From assembly GCF_003315075.1 (NCBI RefSeq), contig NZ_QNRJ01000001.1, positions 1-64,000 on the forward strand: a DNA stretch of 64,000 nt. Reading direction: 5' to 3'. The notes under the pieces were generated by a model. It saw only the letters and a list, made by a program, of their open reading frames with translations. It searched no databases and was not told where the DNA came from. The DNA comes from Rossellomorea aquimaris (GTDB lineage: Bacteria; Bacillota; Bacilli; Bacillales; Bacillaceae_B). Of the stretch, positions 55,262 to 63,798 are shown piece after piece. Both the position numbers and the translations under genes were made by a program. How positions within the stretch are numbered: position 1 is the first letter of the stretch; every line of letters starts with the position of its first letter.

Positions 55262-55338
55262 AATTTCCCTCCCTCTTTCATTTTAAGAAAATTTCGACAT
55301 ATAAATCAATATAAAAATTTTTTGACGAATTTAGAGGA

Positions 55339-55354
55339 ATTTAACCGCTTACAT
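55339..55354 (-). promoter_or_regulatory. Candidate cre site between HMG-CoA lyase and thiolase genes
   Basis: On the minus strand ATGTAAGCGGTTAAAT fits the cre consensus with one mismatch. It lies in the divergent intergenic region and could control either gene. Confidence 0.6.
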
Positions 55355-55434
55355 AGAATGAGTTAAAGTGGAACTGTTTTTAAAGGTTAGTCATAGGCAA
55401 ACCAATCAGTCAGAAGAGAAAGGGAGGAAGAAAG

Positions 55435-56622
55435 ATGTCGAATGAAGTCGTCATTGTGAGCGCAGTGCGCACAGCCATCGGAAGCTTTAACGGATCATTA
55501 AAAGGCATTTCAGCTCCGGAACTTGGAGCGATTGTCATTAAAGATGCCCTGGAGAAGGCTGGTTTAAATGCAAGTGATGTAGATGAAGTGATCATGGGGA
55601 ATGTACTGCAGGCAGGATTAGGTCAAAATCCGGCTCGCCAAGCATCCATCAAAGCGGGACTCCCTGAGCATGTGCCTGCCATGACCATTAACAAAGTGTG
55701 TGGATCAGGATTAAAAACGGTCCATCTGGCAACGCAGGCCATCCTTGCTGGGGATGCGGATATCATCGTTGCAGGTGGAATGGAAAATATGAGTCAGGCT
55801 CCATATTTACTAAAAGGAGCAAGAGAAGGATACAAAATGGGAGACCAGAAAGTAGTCGACAGCATGATTTCCGACGGCTTATGGTGTGCCTTTAATGATT
55901 ATCATATGGGCGTAACGGCAGAAAATCTTTGCGACCGCTATTCACTTACACGTGAAGAACAGGACGAATTTGCGGCCTGGAGCCAGCAAAAGGCAGCTGC
56001 TGCGATTGAATCCGGCCGATTTGAAGATGAAATCGTCCCGGTACATATCCCCGTGCGAAAAGGGGAGCCTGTTGTATTCAACCAGGATGAATTTCCCCGT
56101 AAAGGGTCGACTGCCGAGAAACTTTCCGGCCTTCGCGCAGCCTTCAAAAAGGAAGGCACTGTAACAGCTGGAAACGCATCGGGCATCAATGATGGAGCCG
56201 CTGCCGTTGTCGTCATGTCGAAGAAGAAAGCCGACGAACTGGGCATCACACCTCTAGTCACGATTAAAGGGAACGCCAATGCCGGTGTTGATCCAAGCGT
56301 TATGGGGATCGGCCCTGTTGCTGCCGTTAAAAAAGTATTGGAAAAAACAAAGCTGACGATTGAAGATATGGAATTAATTGAAGCCAATGAAGCATTTGCT
56401 GCCCAATCATTAGCGGTGGATAAAGAACTTCAATTCAAAAAGGATACTCTTAACGTAAACGGCGGAGCCATTGCATTAGGTCACCCGATTGGAGCCAGCG
56501 GAACACGGATCCTGGTGACCCTGATTCATGAAATGAAGAAAAGAGGCGTTCAAAACGGATTGGCTACCCTTTGTATCGGTGGCGGCCAGGGAGTAGCGAC
56601 AGTCGTTGAACTTCATAAGTAA
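55435..56622 (+). CDS. Acetyl-CoA C-acetyltransferase (thiolase)
   Basis: 395 residues, biosynthetic/degradative thiolase II type. Nucleophile Cys89 (INKVCGSG), [10 protein letters not shown] and CIGGGQG with the second Cys and His. It cleaves acetoacetyl-CoA to two acetyl-CoA here, given the downstream CoA-transferase. GAAAGGGAGGAAGAAAG precedes the ATG. First gene of a three-gene operon with scoA and scoB (gap 35 nt). Similar to MmgA/YhfS-type enzymes; symbol left open. Confidence 0.93.
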   Translation: MSNEVVIVSAVRTAIGSFNGSLKGISAPELGAIVIKDALEKAGLNASDVDEVIMGNVLQAGLGQNPARQASIKAGLPEHVPAMTINKVCGSGLKTVHLATQAILAGDADIIVAGGMENMSQAPYLLKGAREGYKMGDQKVVDSMISDGLWCAFNDYHMGVTAENLCDRYSLTREEQDEFAAWSQQKAAAAIESGRFEDEIVPVHIPVRKGEPVVFNQDEFPRKGSTAEKLSGLRAAFKKEGTVTAGNASGINDGAAAVVVMSKKKADELGITPLVTIKGNANAGVDPSVMGIGPVAAVKKVLEKTKLTIEDMELIEANEAFAAQSLAVDKELQFKKDTLNVNGGAIALGHPIGASGTRILVTLIHEMKKRGVQNGLATLCIGGGQGVATVVELHK

Positions 56623-56657
56623 GGAATGGAAAGATCCAGATTCAAGGAGGGAATACA

Positions 56658-57350
56658 ATGAAAGAAGTATACACTTCATATGACGAAGCGGTGGCAGACA
56701 TCCACGATGGCGCCACTTTAATGGTTGGAGGATTCGGCCTGTGCGGGATTCCTGAAAAACTCATTCTTGCCCTTGTAGAAAAAGGTGTGAAAAACCTGAC
56801 CGTCATCTCCAATAACTGTGGGGTAGACGACTGGGGCTTAGGTTTATTATTGAAAAATAAGCAGATTGATAAAATGATAGGCTCCTATGTCGGGGAAAAC
56901 AAAGAATTTGAAAGACAGGTATTATCTGGGGAACTGGAAGTGGAATTGGTTCCTCAAGGTACGCTTGCAGAGAAGATCCGTGCCGGGGGAGCAGGGATTC
57001 CTGCCTTCTATACGCCGGCAGGAGTCGGGACACCGGTAGCCGAAGGAAAAGAAACACGCACATTTAATGGAAAAGAATACTTGCTGGAAGAGGCCTATAC
57101 GGCAGACTTTTCCCTTGTTCGAGCGTGGAAGGCCGATAAGATGGGGAATCTGATCTACAACAAAACGGCTCAAAACTTTAACCCGATGATCGCGGCTGCA
57201 GGAAAAGTGACGATTGCCGAAGTAGAAGAGCTTGTTGAAATCGGAGAGATCAATCCGAATGAAGTGCATACCCCGAGCATCTACGTGCAGCGACTGATTC
57301 AAGCAGACCAGGAAAAACGCATTGAAAGAAGAACAGTGAAGCAAGCATAG
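56658..57350 (+). CDS. scoA: 3-oxoacid CoA-transferase subunit A
   Basis: 230 residues. [10 protein letters not shown] near residue 24 and [16 protein letters not shown] are typical of the alpha subunit. With ScoB it moves CoA from succinyl-CoA to acetoacetate. AAGGAGGGAATACA precedes the ATG. Substrate supply comes from HMG-CoA lyase (acetoacetate) and possibly MutAB (succinyl-CoA). Confidence 0.93.
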   Translation: MKEVYTSYDEAVADIHDGATLMVGGFGLCGIPEKLILALVEKGVKNLTVISNNCGVDDWGLGLLLKNKQIDKMIGSYVGENKEFERQVLSGELEVELVPQGTLAEKIRAGGAGIPAFYTPAGVGTPVAEGKETRTFNGKEYLLEEAYTADFSLVRAWKADKMGNLIYNKTAQNFNPMIAAAGKVTIAEVEELVEIGEINPNEVHTPSIYVQRLIQADQEKRIERRTVKQA

Positions 57351-57368
57351 AAGGGAGAGTGGAACGGG

Positions 57369-58031
57369 ATGGATCGTGCCAAAATGCGTGAAAGAATAGC
57401 AAGAAGAGCGGAAAAGGAAATAGAAGATGGTTTCTATGTCAATTTAGGAATCGGGATGCCTACACTGGTAGCCAATTATATAACAGAAAACAAACAGGTT
57501 GTCCTTCAATCTGAAAATGGATTACTTGGAATCGGCCCATATCCTGAGGAAGAAGAAGTCGATGCAGATCTCATCAACGCCGGGAAAGAAACCGTTACGG
57601 CAATTCCAGGCTCCTCTTACTTTCATAGCTCGGAATCATTCGGGATGATTCGTGGAGGCCATATCAATATTGCCATCCTGGGTGGAATGGAAGTAGCCGA
57701 AAATGGTGATCTTGCCAACTGGATGATACCTGGGAAAATGATCAAAGGGATGGGTGGAGCAATGGATCTCGTCCATGGCGCCCAGCGCATCATCGTCATC
57801 ATGGAGCACGTGAATAAAGCCGGTGAGAGCAAGATCCTGAAAGAATGCACCTTGCCTTTAACAGGAAAAGGCGTCGTCCACCGGATCATCACCGATCGTG
57901 CCGTGATGGATGTGACGGAAGAAGGCTTATTGCTTCGTGAAGTGGCGAATGGCTTCTCCGTGGAAGATATCCAATCATCAACGGATGCGACATTGATTGT
58001 AGGAGAAGATGTGAAATTGGAAGCCTATTGA
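57369..58031 (+). CDS. scoB: 3-oxoacid CoA-transferase subunit B
   Basis: 220 residues. [10 protein letters not shown] carries the catalytic Glu49, which forms the CoA thioester. [13 protein letters not shown] at the N-terminus is conserved. AAGGGAGAGTGGAACGGG precedes the ATG, 18 nt after scoA. Forms a heterodimer with ScoA. Confidence 0.94.
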   Translation: MDRAKMRERIARRAEKEIEDGFYVNLGIGMPTLVANYITENKQVVLQSENGLLGIGPYPEEEEVDADLINAGKETVTAIPGSSYFHSSESFGMIRGGHINIAILGGMEVAENGDLANWMIPGKMIKGMGGAMDLVHGAQRIIVIMEHVNKAGESKILKECTLPLTGKGVVHRIITDRAVMDVTEEGLLLREVANGFSVEDIQSSTDATLIVGEDVKLEAY

Positions 58032-58147
58032 TGGAGAGAGTCGGTTATAAGGGGCATGTTCCTCTTTTGACCGGCTTTTTTTGAGCCTGATTTTTGACTA
58101 AAACTAAAAAAAGATTTATAACTATGACAGATAGGGGGAGTCAGCGC

Positions 58148-58378
58148 ATGTCTAAGAAAAAGAAACAGGAAGCAGAAATGACGTTAAAGAATTCCATCAA
58201 CCAGGATCTATTCGAACAATTAAAGCAGAAGAAGAAAGAGCTTGAAAAAGTAGAGTCTGTGAAAAAGGAAGAAGAGCGTCTTAGAAAAATAGAAGAGAAG
58301 AAGCAGCGGGAGAAGAATAAGAGCTTTGAAGAGCTGCTGAATGAAAGCAGTATGGATTGGAAGAGTTACAAGGATTGA
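58148..58378 (+). CDS. yqkE: DUF3886 family protein (YqkE)
   Basis: 76 residues, very rich in Lys and Glu; the middle (about 20-60) is a likely single long helix or coiled coil. The C-terminus FEELLNESSMDWKSYKD is the conserved part of the DUF3886 family. The frame opens earlier, but GGGGGAGTCAGCGC is right before the ATG at 58148. Function unknown; position as in B. subtilis. The stop overlaps the start of a grpB remnant. Confidence 0.82.
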   Translation: MSKKKKQEAEMTLKNSINQDLFEQLKQKKKELEKVESVKKEEERLRKIEEKKQREKNKSFEELLNESSMDWKSYKD

Positions 58379-58482
58379 TGAGGGATGTAAAAGTAGTACC
58401 ACATCAAGCAGAATGGAAAGAAAAATTCGAAACAGAAAAGCGTTCAATTGGTATGAAAAAAAATAAGCGGGAAGGGAATTAA
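58378..58482 (+). pseudogene. Truncated remnant of a GrpB (UPF0157)-like gene
   Basis: A 34-codon ORF whose first 23 residues (RDVKVVPHQAEWKEKFETEK) look like the conserved start of GrpB/UPF0157 nucleotidyltransferase-like proteins, normally about 170 residues. The match then stops, followed by KKNKREGN, stop and a terminator. ATG overlaps the yqkE TGA. Probably a deletion relic; it could still be translated. Confidence 0.6.
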
Positions 58483-58505
58483 GAACCCTGACCCGCTTAT
58501 TTTTT
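58461..58505. terminator. Bidirectional terminator
   Basis: AATAAGCGGG (58462-58471) and CCCGCTTATT (58492-58501) with further pairing inside (AGGG/CCCT) and a T-run, between yqkE/grpB remnant and the convergent yqkF. Confidence 0.8.
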
Positions 58506-58511
58506 GTTCAC

Positions 58512-59435
58512 TCAATCCCTATGTTGCTCATACCGTGATAATTTAGTTAAGTGTTTAAGCACATCCAACTCCTCAGTAGATATTGGATTCGCATTGGCAG
58601 CATCAATATTCTCTTGAAGCTGCTGAACAGAACTGGCTCCAGGAACCACTGCTGCAACCGATTGGTGTGAAAGAATATATTGGAGGGCAAGCTCATTCAT
58701 TTTGCGTTGGTCTCCCATTTTACTATGAATGGACTCGATCGTTTCTTGAAGCTCTTGATAAGAATAGTCCAGATACCCACTCTCTTTCATTTTCGCAGAA
58801 GCTTTGGAGAGCATTTTCTCAGAAAGAAGTCCTTTTGCCAATGGCCCCCGGGCCACGATACTCACCTTATTCTCATCCAATAGGTCCATCCATTCTTCCG
58901 GGCGGCGATCCAGTAAGCTGTACTGCATCATCACGCTCTCTAAGGAAGAACTCTTCAGGAATCGCTTAATGACATTCGGCCGAATGGAGGAGATTCCATA
59001 ATGGCGGATCAAACCTTCACTCTTTAATTCTTCAAAAGCCTCGATCGTTTCTTCAAAATGATCTTCAATCGTCCCGCCATGAAGCTGATAAAGATCGATA
59101 TAGTCCACTTTCAGGCGGGCTAAGCTATCCTTGACGGCAGACTTGATATAGGATTTGGAAGGATCCCAGCGCCAGCCATCTTCCACGTCATCCCAGCGAT
59201 TTCCTACCTTTGTGGCAAGAATGATGTCATCTCGGACCTCGCGGATGGCGTTACCCACAATTTCTTCATTTTGACCAAAATCATATAAATCAGCGGTATC
59301 AAGATAATTGATCCCATTCTCTAAAGCATGTTGCACAATTTCCTTGGCAGCTTTCTCTTCGGTTCCAAGTGACATACAACCGAGTCCCATCTTTGATACA
59401 AATAAATCGGAGTTTCCTATTTGTCTTTTTTCCAT
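58512..59435 (-). CDS. yqkF: Aldo/keto reductase (YqkF)
   Basis: 307 residues, NAD(P)H-dependent AKR fold. Catalytic tetrad visible: DTADLYDFGQNE (Asp, Tyr), ATKVGNRW (Lys) and YQLHGG (His). SVMMQYSLLDRRPEEWMDLL and AAVVPGASS complete the cofactor site. AAAGGACGGATACA precedes the ATG. Position as yqkF. Physiological substrate unknown. Confidence 0.9.
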   Translation of the reverse strand: MEKRQIGNSDLFVSKMGLGCMSLGTEEKAAKEIVQHALENGINYLDTADLYDFGQNEEIVGNAIREVRDDIILATKVGNRWDDVEDGWRWDPSKSYIKSAVKDSLARLKVDYIDLYQLHGGTIEDHFEETIEAFEELKSEGLIRHYGISSIRPNVIKRFLKSSSLESVMMQYSLLDRRPEEWMDLLDENKVSIVARGPLAKGLLSEKMLSKASAKMKESGYLDYSYQELQETIESIHSKMGDQRKMNELALQYILSHQSVAAVVPGASSVQQLQENIDAANANPISTEELDVLKHLTKLSRYEQHRD

Positions 59436-59514
59436 TGTATCCGTCCTTTCGACATTAGCACTCTCTATTATATTAACGAAAGTCGGGACGATTAAACAAA
59501 AGATACGGCTGGTT

Positions 59515-59640
59515 TCAACGATTGGCTTCGATCCATTCCTTCACCGTGGAATAGGTTTGATTATATTGCTTCAGCTTCTCCCTGATTTCCCATGCTTTAC
59601 CTACCAGGATGATCCGGTCTTTTTCAGCAATCACCTTCAA
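59515..59640 (-). CDS. mciZ: MciZ, peptide inhibitor of FtsZ (Z-ring formation)
   Basis: 41-codon gene, too short for ordinary gene calling. It starts TTG at 59640, 7 nt after GAGGTG. Its middle VGKAWEIREKLKQY and late TVKEWIE match the MciZ pattern (the B. subtilis peptide has 40 residues with VGKAWEIRAKLKEY). MciZ caps FtsZ filaments in the mother cell during sporulation. It sits between yqkF and nudF exactly as in B. subtilis. Confidence 0.85.
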   Translation of the reverse strand: MKVIAEKDRIILVGKAWEIREKLKQYNQTYSTVKEWIEANR

Positions 59641-59722
59641 GGGGTTTCACCTCGATCCTCGAATAGGATATGGTAAAATGTATGAGGACAAGGTCAATGA
59701 CAGAACAAGGAGAGTTGAGCGG

Positions 59723-60271
59723 ATGAAAAAATTTGAAGAAAAGACGATTAAAACAGAAACCATCTATCAAGGGAAAATCATTGATCTTCAGGTGGATGAA
59801 GTAGAGCTTCCCAATGGAAAGACTTCCAAGAGGGAACTGATTAAGCATCCTGGGGCTGTTGCCGTTATTGCATTAACACCAGAGGGGAAACTTGTCATGG
59901 TAGAGCAATATCGCAAAGCGTTGGAGAAATCCATCATCGAAATTCCTGCAGGGAAGCTAGAGCCGGGGGAAGAGCCCGGTAAAACAGCCCTTCGTGAATT
60001 GGAAGAAGAAACGGGCTACGGTTGTGGGAACCTGGAGCATTTGATTTCGTTTTACACGTCTCCCGGATTTGCAGATGAGCTGGTTCACTTGTATATCGCT
60101 CACGACCTTTATCCCATTCAGGAATCGAAAGAAACGGATGAAGATGAATTTGTAGAGTTGATTGAAGTAACAGTCGAGGAAGCGGTGCAGCTTATAAAGG
60201 AACAGCGGATTTACGATGCAAAAACGGCTTATGCCGTTCAATATCTGCAACTGCAGAAGCTTACAAAATAA
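59723..60271 (+). CDS. nudF: ADP-ribose pyrophosphatase NudF
   Basis: 182 residues. The Nudix box GKLEPGEEPGKTALRELEEETGYG lies near residues 80-103 (written here only as landmark GKLEPGEEPG then REL-EEE-G). It hydrolyses ADP-ribose to AMP and ribose-5-phosphate. SFYTSPGFADELVHLY is typical of the ADP-ribose subfamily. AAGGAGAGTTGAGCGG precedes the ATG at 59723; the frame is open upstream over the mciZ gene on the other strand. Confidence 0.92.
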   Translation: MKKFEEKTIKTETIYQGKIIDLQVDEVELPNGKTSKRELIKHPGAVAVIALTPEGKLVMVEQYRKALEKSIIEIPAGKLEPGEEPGKTALRELEEETGYGCGNLEHLISFYTSPGFADELVHLYIAHDLYPIQESKETDEDEFVELIEVTVEEAVQLIKEQRIYDAKTAYAVQYLQLQKLTK

Positions 60272-60274
60272 GAG

Positions 60275-60310
60275 AGAACAGGACAGCCAAAAAAGGCTGT
60301 CCTGTTTTCA
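60275..60310. terminator. Bidirectional terminator
   Basis: GAACAGGACAGCC (60276-60288) pairs with GGCTGTCCTGTTTTC (60295-60309), A6 loop, serving nudF and the convergent acetyltransferase gene. Confidence 0.8.
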
Positions 60311-60325
60311 TGCGGTAATCAAATC

Positions 60326-60901
60326 TTAATTGAGGTCCCCTGGAATAAGCGAATAAACACACGTATTACGTGCATCTTTCCCATTTTCATCAAGATGATC
60401 ATGACGAATGATGCCTTCAAGCGTAAATCCCAGTTTTTCAGGTACTCTTTTGGAACCTGCATTTCTCTCATCACAGCGAATTTCCACCCGCTGGCAGGAG
60501 AGGTCATTTAAGGCGAAATGTGTCAACGCGTTTACCGCTTCAACGATATACCCTTTTTTCGTGTGCTTCGTATGAAGCCAATATCCGATCTCCACTTTTG
60601 GCACATGCCAATCGATGCGGTGCAGTCCTGTAGATCCAATAAATTCATCTGTTTCTTTCAGATAAATATGTAGTCGAATGTCGGTCTTCTTTATGAATTC
60701 TGCATAGGAATCCCGTACTCCCGCCTCCACTTCTTCCAGGGATTGTTCTTTACGGGCGAAGGGAAGCCAGGGTTTTAATTCATTTCTTGATTCTGAGATG
60801 GCATCAAAGACGTCTGATCCGTCTCCGGGCAGGCACGGTCTAATATAAAGGCGGGGCGTTTCAATCCTATCGGGAAACTCGATTAAACTTGGAATTCTCA
60901 T
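60326..60901 (-). CDS. GNAT acetyltransferase, RimJ/RimL-like
   Basis: 191 residues from the ATG at 60901, behind GGAGGAGCATATT; an earlier in-frame start at 60925 is less likely. IETPRLYIRPCLPGDGSDVF, then IGYWLHTKHTKKGYIVEA (acetyl-CoA loop) and CDERNAGSKRVPEKLGFTLEG are the classic RimJ/RimL pattern. Probably modifies a protein N-terminus or small molecule. Not part of the conserved core order. Confidence 0.85.
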   Translation of the reverse strand: MRIPSLIEFPDRIETPRLYIRPCLPGDGSDVFDAISESRNELKPWLPFARKEQSLEEVEAGVRDSYAEFIKKTDIRLHIYLKETDEFIGSTGLHRIDWHVPKVEIGYWLHTKHTKKGYIVEAVNALTHFALNDLSCQRVEIRCDERNAGSKRVPEKLGFTLEGIIRHDHLDENGKDARNTCVYSLIPGDLN

Positions 60902-60983
60902 AATATGCTCCTCCACTTCCACCATAAGGTTTCTATGATTATACGGTTATCCCCATGGAAGTTCAATAGAATAGAAGAGAGAA

Positions 60984-61012
60984 GAATAAACGTGTCCCTC
61001 CCTACATATAGA
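60984..61012 (+). promoter_or_regulatory. Possible sigma-E promoter of spoIIM
   Basis: GAATAAA (60984-60990), 14-nt spacer, CATATAGA (61005-61012), 32 nt before the spoIIM start. It loosely fits the mother-cell sigma-E pattern, as expected for spoIIM, but both boxes deviate. Confidence 0.4.
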
Positions 61013-61043
61013 TTAGTAATCGATATCTAGGAGGAGCACTGTG

Positions 61044-61697
61044 ATGCGCAAAAAAATATCAAATTCAAATCCACTCGTTCAACATGTACAAGCACATTCC
61101 TCAATCTATTTATTTATCATTACGCTGTTTCTAATGGGGATCATTTTTGGGGCAATCGTGGTCAATTCCTTGTCATTTGCCCAAAAAGAAGACCTTTATT
61201 TCTATTTAAGTAAGTTCTTCAGCGAAATGGAAGATGGCAGTATGACGTCAGCAGAAGAGCTATTCCGTCAGAGCTTCCTTCATAATGTAAAGTATCTCGG
61301 ACTGATGTGGTTACTGGGAATCTCGATTATTGGACTCCCCCTCATCTTCGTTCTATTATTTATGAAGGGTGTAGTGGTTGGATTTTCAGTAGGTTTCCTT
61401 GTGAATCAAATGGGATGGAGCGGGTTTTTATTATCCTTTGTCAGCGTCTTACCGCAAAATATCATTATTATTCCGGCGTTTATTTTCATCGGAGCGATCA
61501 GCGCCAGTTTCTCCCTTACGCTGATTCGAAAGATCTTCATGAGGCAGACATCATCCATGCAATTTCAAATGATTCCGTTCTTATCCAGATACGTGATTTT
61601 CTTGGTGGTGGCGATAGGGATTGTCACGATTGCAGCAAGCATTGAAGCGTATCTTTCTCCTAACTTAATGGAAGCGGTTATTTCGAAAATAAAATAA
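61044..61697 (+). CDS. spoIIM: Stage II sporulation protein M
   Basis: 217 residues with five predicted membrane spans (LFIITLFLMGIIFGAIVV; LGLMWLLGISIIGLPLIFVL; VVGFSVGFLV; LPQNIIIIPAFIFIGAISAS; YVIFLVVAIGIVTIAASI). Part of the SpoIIDMP machine that degrades and remodels septal peptidoglycan during engulfment; SpoIIM recruits SpoIIP and SpoIID. AGGAGGAGCACTGTG precedes the ATG at 61044; a GTG at 61041 is the alternative. Same place as in B. subtilis, before fur. Confidence 0.94.
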   Translation: MRKKISNSNPLVQHVQAHSSIYLFIITLFLMGIIFGAIVVNSLSFAQKEDLYFYLSKFFSEMEDGSMTSAEELFRQSFLHNVKYLGLMWLLGISIIGLPLIFVLLFMKGVVVGFSVGFLVNQMGWSGFLLSFVSVLPQNIIIIPAFIFIGAISASFSLTLIRKIFMRQTSSMQFQMIPFLSRYVIFLVVAIGIVTIAASIEAYLSPNLMEAVISKIK

Positions 61698-61729
61698 AAC
61701 GATTCTTATATAAGAATCGTTTTATTTGT
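61690..61729. terminator. Terminator of spoIIM
   Basis: A perfect palindrome from 61692 to 61727 (arm AAATAAAACGATTCTTAT) that includes the spoIIM stop codon and ends in TTTTATTT. Confidence 0.8.
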
Positions 61730-61733
61730 TTAA

Positions 61734-61748
61734 TTATAATAATTTTAT
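61734..61748. promoter_or_regulatory. PerR-box-like site before fur
   Basis: TTATAATAATTTTAT matches the Per box TTATAATNATTATAA except at two positions and abuts the fur -35. In B. subtilis fur is repressed by PerR, which supports the reading. Confidence 0.55.
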
Positions 61749-61749
61749 T

Positions 61750-61777
61750 TTGCTTATTCCTCCCTTTTTGATATAAT
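61750..61777 (+). promoter_or_regulatory. Putative sigma-A promoter of fur
   Basis: TTGCTT (61750-61755), 16-nt spacer, perfect TATAAT (61772-61777), 31 nt before the fur start codon. Confidence 0.6.
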
Positions 61778-61808
61778 AGTAAGGACATTGACGAGGGAGG
61801 AGAGGACT

Positions 61809-62267
61809 ATGGAAAGCCGTATTGAAAGAATCAAAAAGCAACTTCATTCTGCCAGCTACAAGCTTACGCCGCAGCGCGAAGCAACGGTACGCGTGTTATT
61901 GGAACATGAAGAAGATCACCTCAGCGCCGAAGATGTATACCTCCTCGTTAAGGAAAAATCTCCGGAAATTGGACTGGCAACCGTATATCGTACGTTGGAA
62001 TTGCTATCTGAACTGAAAATTGTGGATAAAATCAATTTTGGCGATGGTGTATCGCGTTATGATCTCAGGCAAGAAGGGGCAGCTCACTTTCATCATCATT
62101 TAGTATGCATTGAATGTGGAGCGGTCGATGAAATACAAGAAGATCTCTTAGAAGACGTGGAAGCGATTGTTGAACGTGATTGGAAATTTAAAATAAAAGA
62201 TCACCGCCTTACCTTTCATGGTATTTGTTCCAGATGCCAGGATAAAGAAGAGGATCCAGAAGAATAA
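61809..62267 (+). CDS. fur: Ferric uptake regulator Fur
   Basis: 152 residues. Winged helix with YKLTPQREATVRVLLEHE and AEDVYLLVKEKSPEIGLATVYRTLE (DNA recognition); the metal region HFHHHLVCIECG and the final CSRCQ give two CxxC zinc sites. Position before yqzK-xerD and downstream of spoIIM identifies it as Fur rather than PerR or Zur. GGGAGGAGAGGACT precedes the ATG; the upstream in-frame TTG lies within that box. Confidence 0.93.
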   Translation: MESRIERIKKQLHSASYKLTPQREATVRVLLEHEEDHLSAEDVYLLVKEKSPEIGLATVYRTLELLSELKIVDKINFGDGVSRYDLRQEGAAHFHHHLVCIECGAVDEIQEDLLEDVEAIVERDWKFKIKDHRLTFHGICSRCQDKEEDPEE

Positions 62268-62275
62268 GATGATGC

Positions 62276-62347
62276 CGAAAAGCCTTAAAGATTCCTGTCG
62301 TTGTTTCTCATTTGAAACATCCCATACATACTCTTTAAGGCTTTTTT
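62276..62347 (+). terminator. Terminator of fur
   Basis: AAAAGCCTTAAAGA (62278-62291) pairs with TCTTTAAGGCTTTTTT (62332-62346) over a long loop. Confidence 0.7.
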
Positions 62348-62461
62348 ATATACATGGCCAGAAATTTTCACCGTTTTAACTCCATAAGGTATAAAACAGA
62401 TTAAAAACGTCATAGCTTGTATTAATAGACGTTAGTACCGATGAATATGGAGGACGACAAG

Positions 62462-62689
62462 ATGATAAAAGGAATTCAAATGGTATGGCAGACCATTAAA
62501 GTGTTTATTTTATTTACTGGATCAACGATTTTGTTTTACTATGGTATTATGTGGATCAGTGAAGAATACGAAGGCTATCACAGATATGATGAACCCGAGG
62601 GCGCAGCAGTCAAGGTGTATTCTTCTGTGACGGATGAAGAAAGCCATTGGTATGATCGGCTATTATTTTTTTATATGAACGGGGAGTAA
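62462..62689 (+). CDS. yqzK: DUF4227 family membrane protein (YqzK)
   Basis: 75 residues with one N-terminal membrane span (VFILFTGSTILFYYGIMWI) and an acidic-basic tail with YHRYDEPEGAAVKV, the pattern of YqzK/DUF4227. GGAGGACGACAAG precedes the ATG at 62462. It ends 6 nt before xerD, an arrangement kept across Bacillaceae. Function unknown. Confidence 0.85.
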   Translation: MIKGIQMVWQTIKVFILFTGSTILFYYGIMWISEEYEGYHRYDEPEGAAVKVYSSVTDEESHWYDRLLFFYMNGE

Positions 62690-62695
62690 TGCAGT

Positions 62696-63589
62696 GTGGA
62701 AGACCATATTCAAGATTTCATGCACTTTTTAATAGTAGAAAAAGGACTGGCCAAAAATACGATAGAGTCGTACCAGCGTGACTTAAAGAATTATGCACTA
62801 TACTTAGCGAAGGTGGAAGAAATATCGGAACTGAACGCCGTTTCGAGAATGAACATAGTCCAATTTCTCGGCCACTTAAAGAGTCAGGGGAAATCTTCAA
62901 AGACAGTTGCACGTCATGTTGCATCAATCCGATCCTTCCATCAATTTTTGTTAAGAGAGAAAGCGACGGAACAAGATCCAACTGTGCATATCGAGACACC
63001 GAAAACAGAGCGGACGCTTCCGAAGATTTTAAGCATAGCCGAAGTGGAAGCTTTACTCGAAGCCCCTGAGGAATCTACACCACTGGGGATGAGAGATAAA
63101 GCGATGCTTGAAATCCTTTATGCGACAGGTATCAGGGTAAGTGAACTCATTCAACTAAAGCTGGATGATGTCCACTTGACCATGGGATTTGTCCGATGTA
63201 TAGGAAAAGGGAATAAAGAACGGATTATCCCCATCGGACAAACGGCAATGAATGTTTTGGAGAAATACTTAGGGGATGCCCGGTTGAAATTAAGAAGCAA
63301 GAAGCATCGGGATGATCACCTGTTTTTAAATCATCATGGTAAAGGCCTGACAAGACAAGGTTTCTGGAAGAACTTAAAAGCTCTTGCAAAAAAAGCCAAT
63401 ATTGAAAAGGATCTGACTCCTCATACACTCAGGCACTCATTCGCAACCCATTTATTGGAAAATGGGGCAGACCTCCGGGCAGTACAGGAAATGCTCGGTC
63501 ATGCAGATATTTCCACCACACAAATCTATACACATGTAACGAAAACACGCTTAAAGGATGTATACTCACAATTTCATCCGCGGGCTTAA
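62696..63589 (+). CDS. xerD: Site-specific tyrosine recombinase XerD (RipX)
   Basis: 297 residues. SAM-like N-terminal domain and catalytic domain with Arg147, Lys171, His243, Arg246, His269 and nucleophile Tyr278 (TTQIYTHV). With XerC/CodV it resolves chromosome dimers at dif. It starts with GTG at 62696, 8-9 nt after GGGGAG. The chromosomal context (fur-yqzK-xerD-deoB) shows it is the housekeeping recombinase, not an integrase of a mobile element. Confidence 0.94.
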   Translation: MEDHIQDFMHFLIVEKGLAKNTIESYQRDLKNYALYLAKVEEISELNAVSRMNIVQFLGHLKSQGKSSKTVARHVASIRSFHQFLLREKATEQDPTVHIETPKTERTLPKILSIAEVEALLEAPEESTPLGMRDKAMLEILYATGIRVSELIQLKLDDVHLTMGFVRCIGKGNKERIIPIGQTAMNVLEKYLGDARLKLRSKKHRDDHLFLNHHGKGLTRQGFWKNLKALAKKANIEKDLTPHTLRHSFATHLLENGADLRAVQEMLGHADISTTQIYTHVTKTRLKDVYSQFHPRA

Positions 63590-63591
63590 AA

Positions 63592-63646
63592 GTTGAAGAG
63601 AGATGTCTTAAAGAAAATAGTATTCTTTAAGGGATCTCTCTTGTTT
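63592..63646 (+). terminator. Terminator of xerD
   Basis: AAGAGAGATGTCTTAAAGAA pairs with TTCTTTAAGGGATCTCTCTT (one or two mismatches), followed by TGTTTTTTT. Confidence 0.8.
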
Positions 63647-63749
63647 TTTTGGAAAGGAAAAAGTAGAATGTAGATGTCAGACTTCTGACGTTAAATCCTG
63701 TCGATTGCTATAATGCAGTTAAGGGTAAGATACGATTAAAGATTAAAAA

Positions 63750-63765
63750 ATGTAACCGCTTTTTT
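63750..63765 (+). promoter_or_regulatory. Cre-like site before deoB
   Basis: ATGTAACCGCTTTTTTA has the TGNAANCG half of cre but lacks the CA end. Weak. Confidence 0.3.
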
Positions 63766-63798
63766 AAATAAGGAAGTACATATAGGAGGTTTATTTGA

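Noticed and set aside
62696..63589. Integrase of a mobile element
   Set aside because: Synteny fur-yqzK-xerD-deoB and full XerD residues show the housekeeping recombinase; no attachment-site duplication seen.
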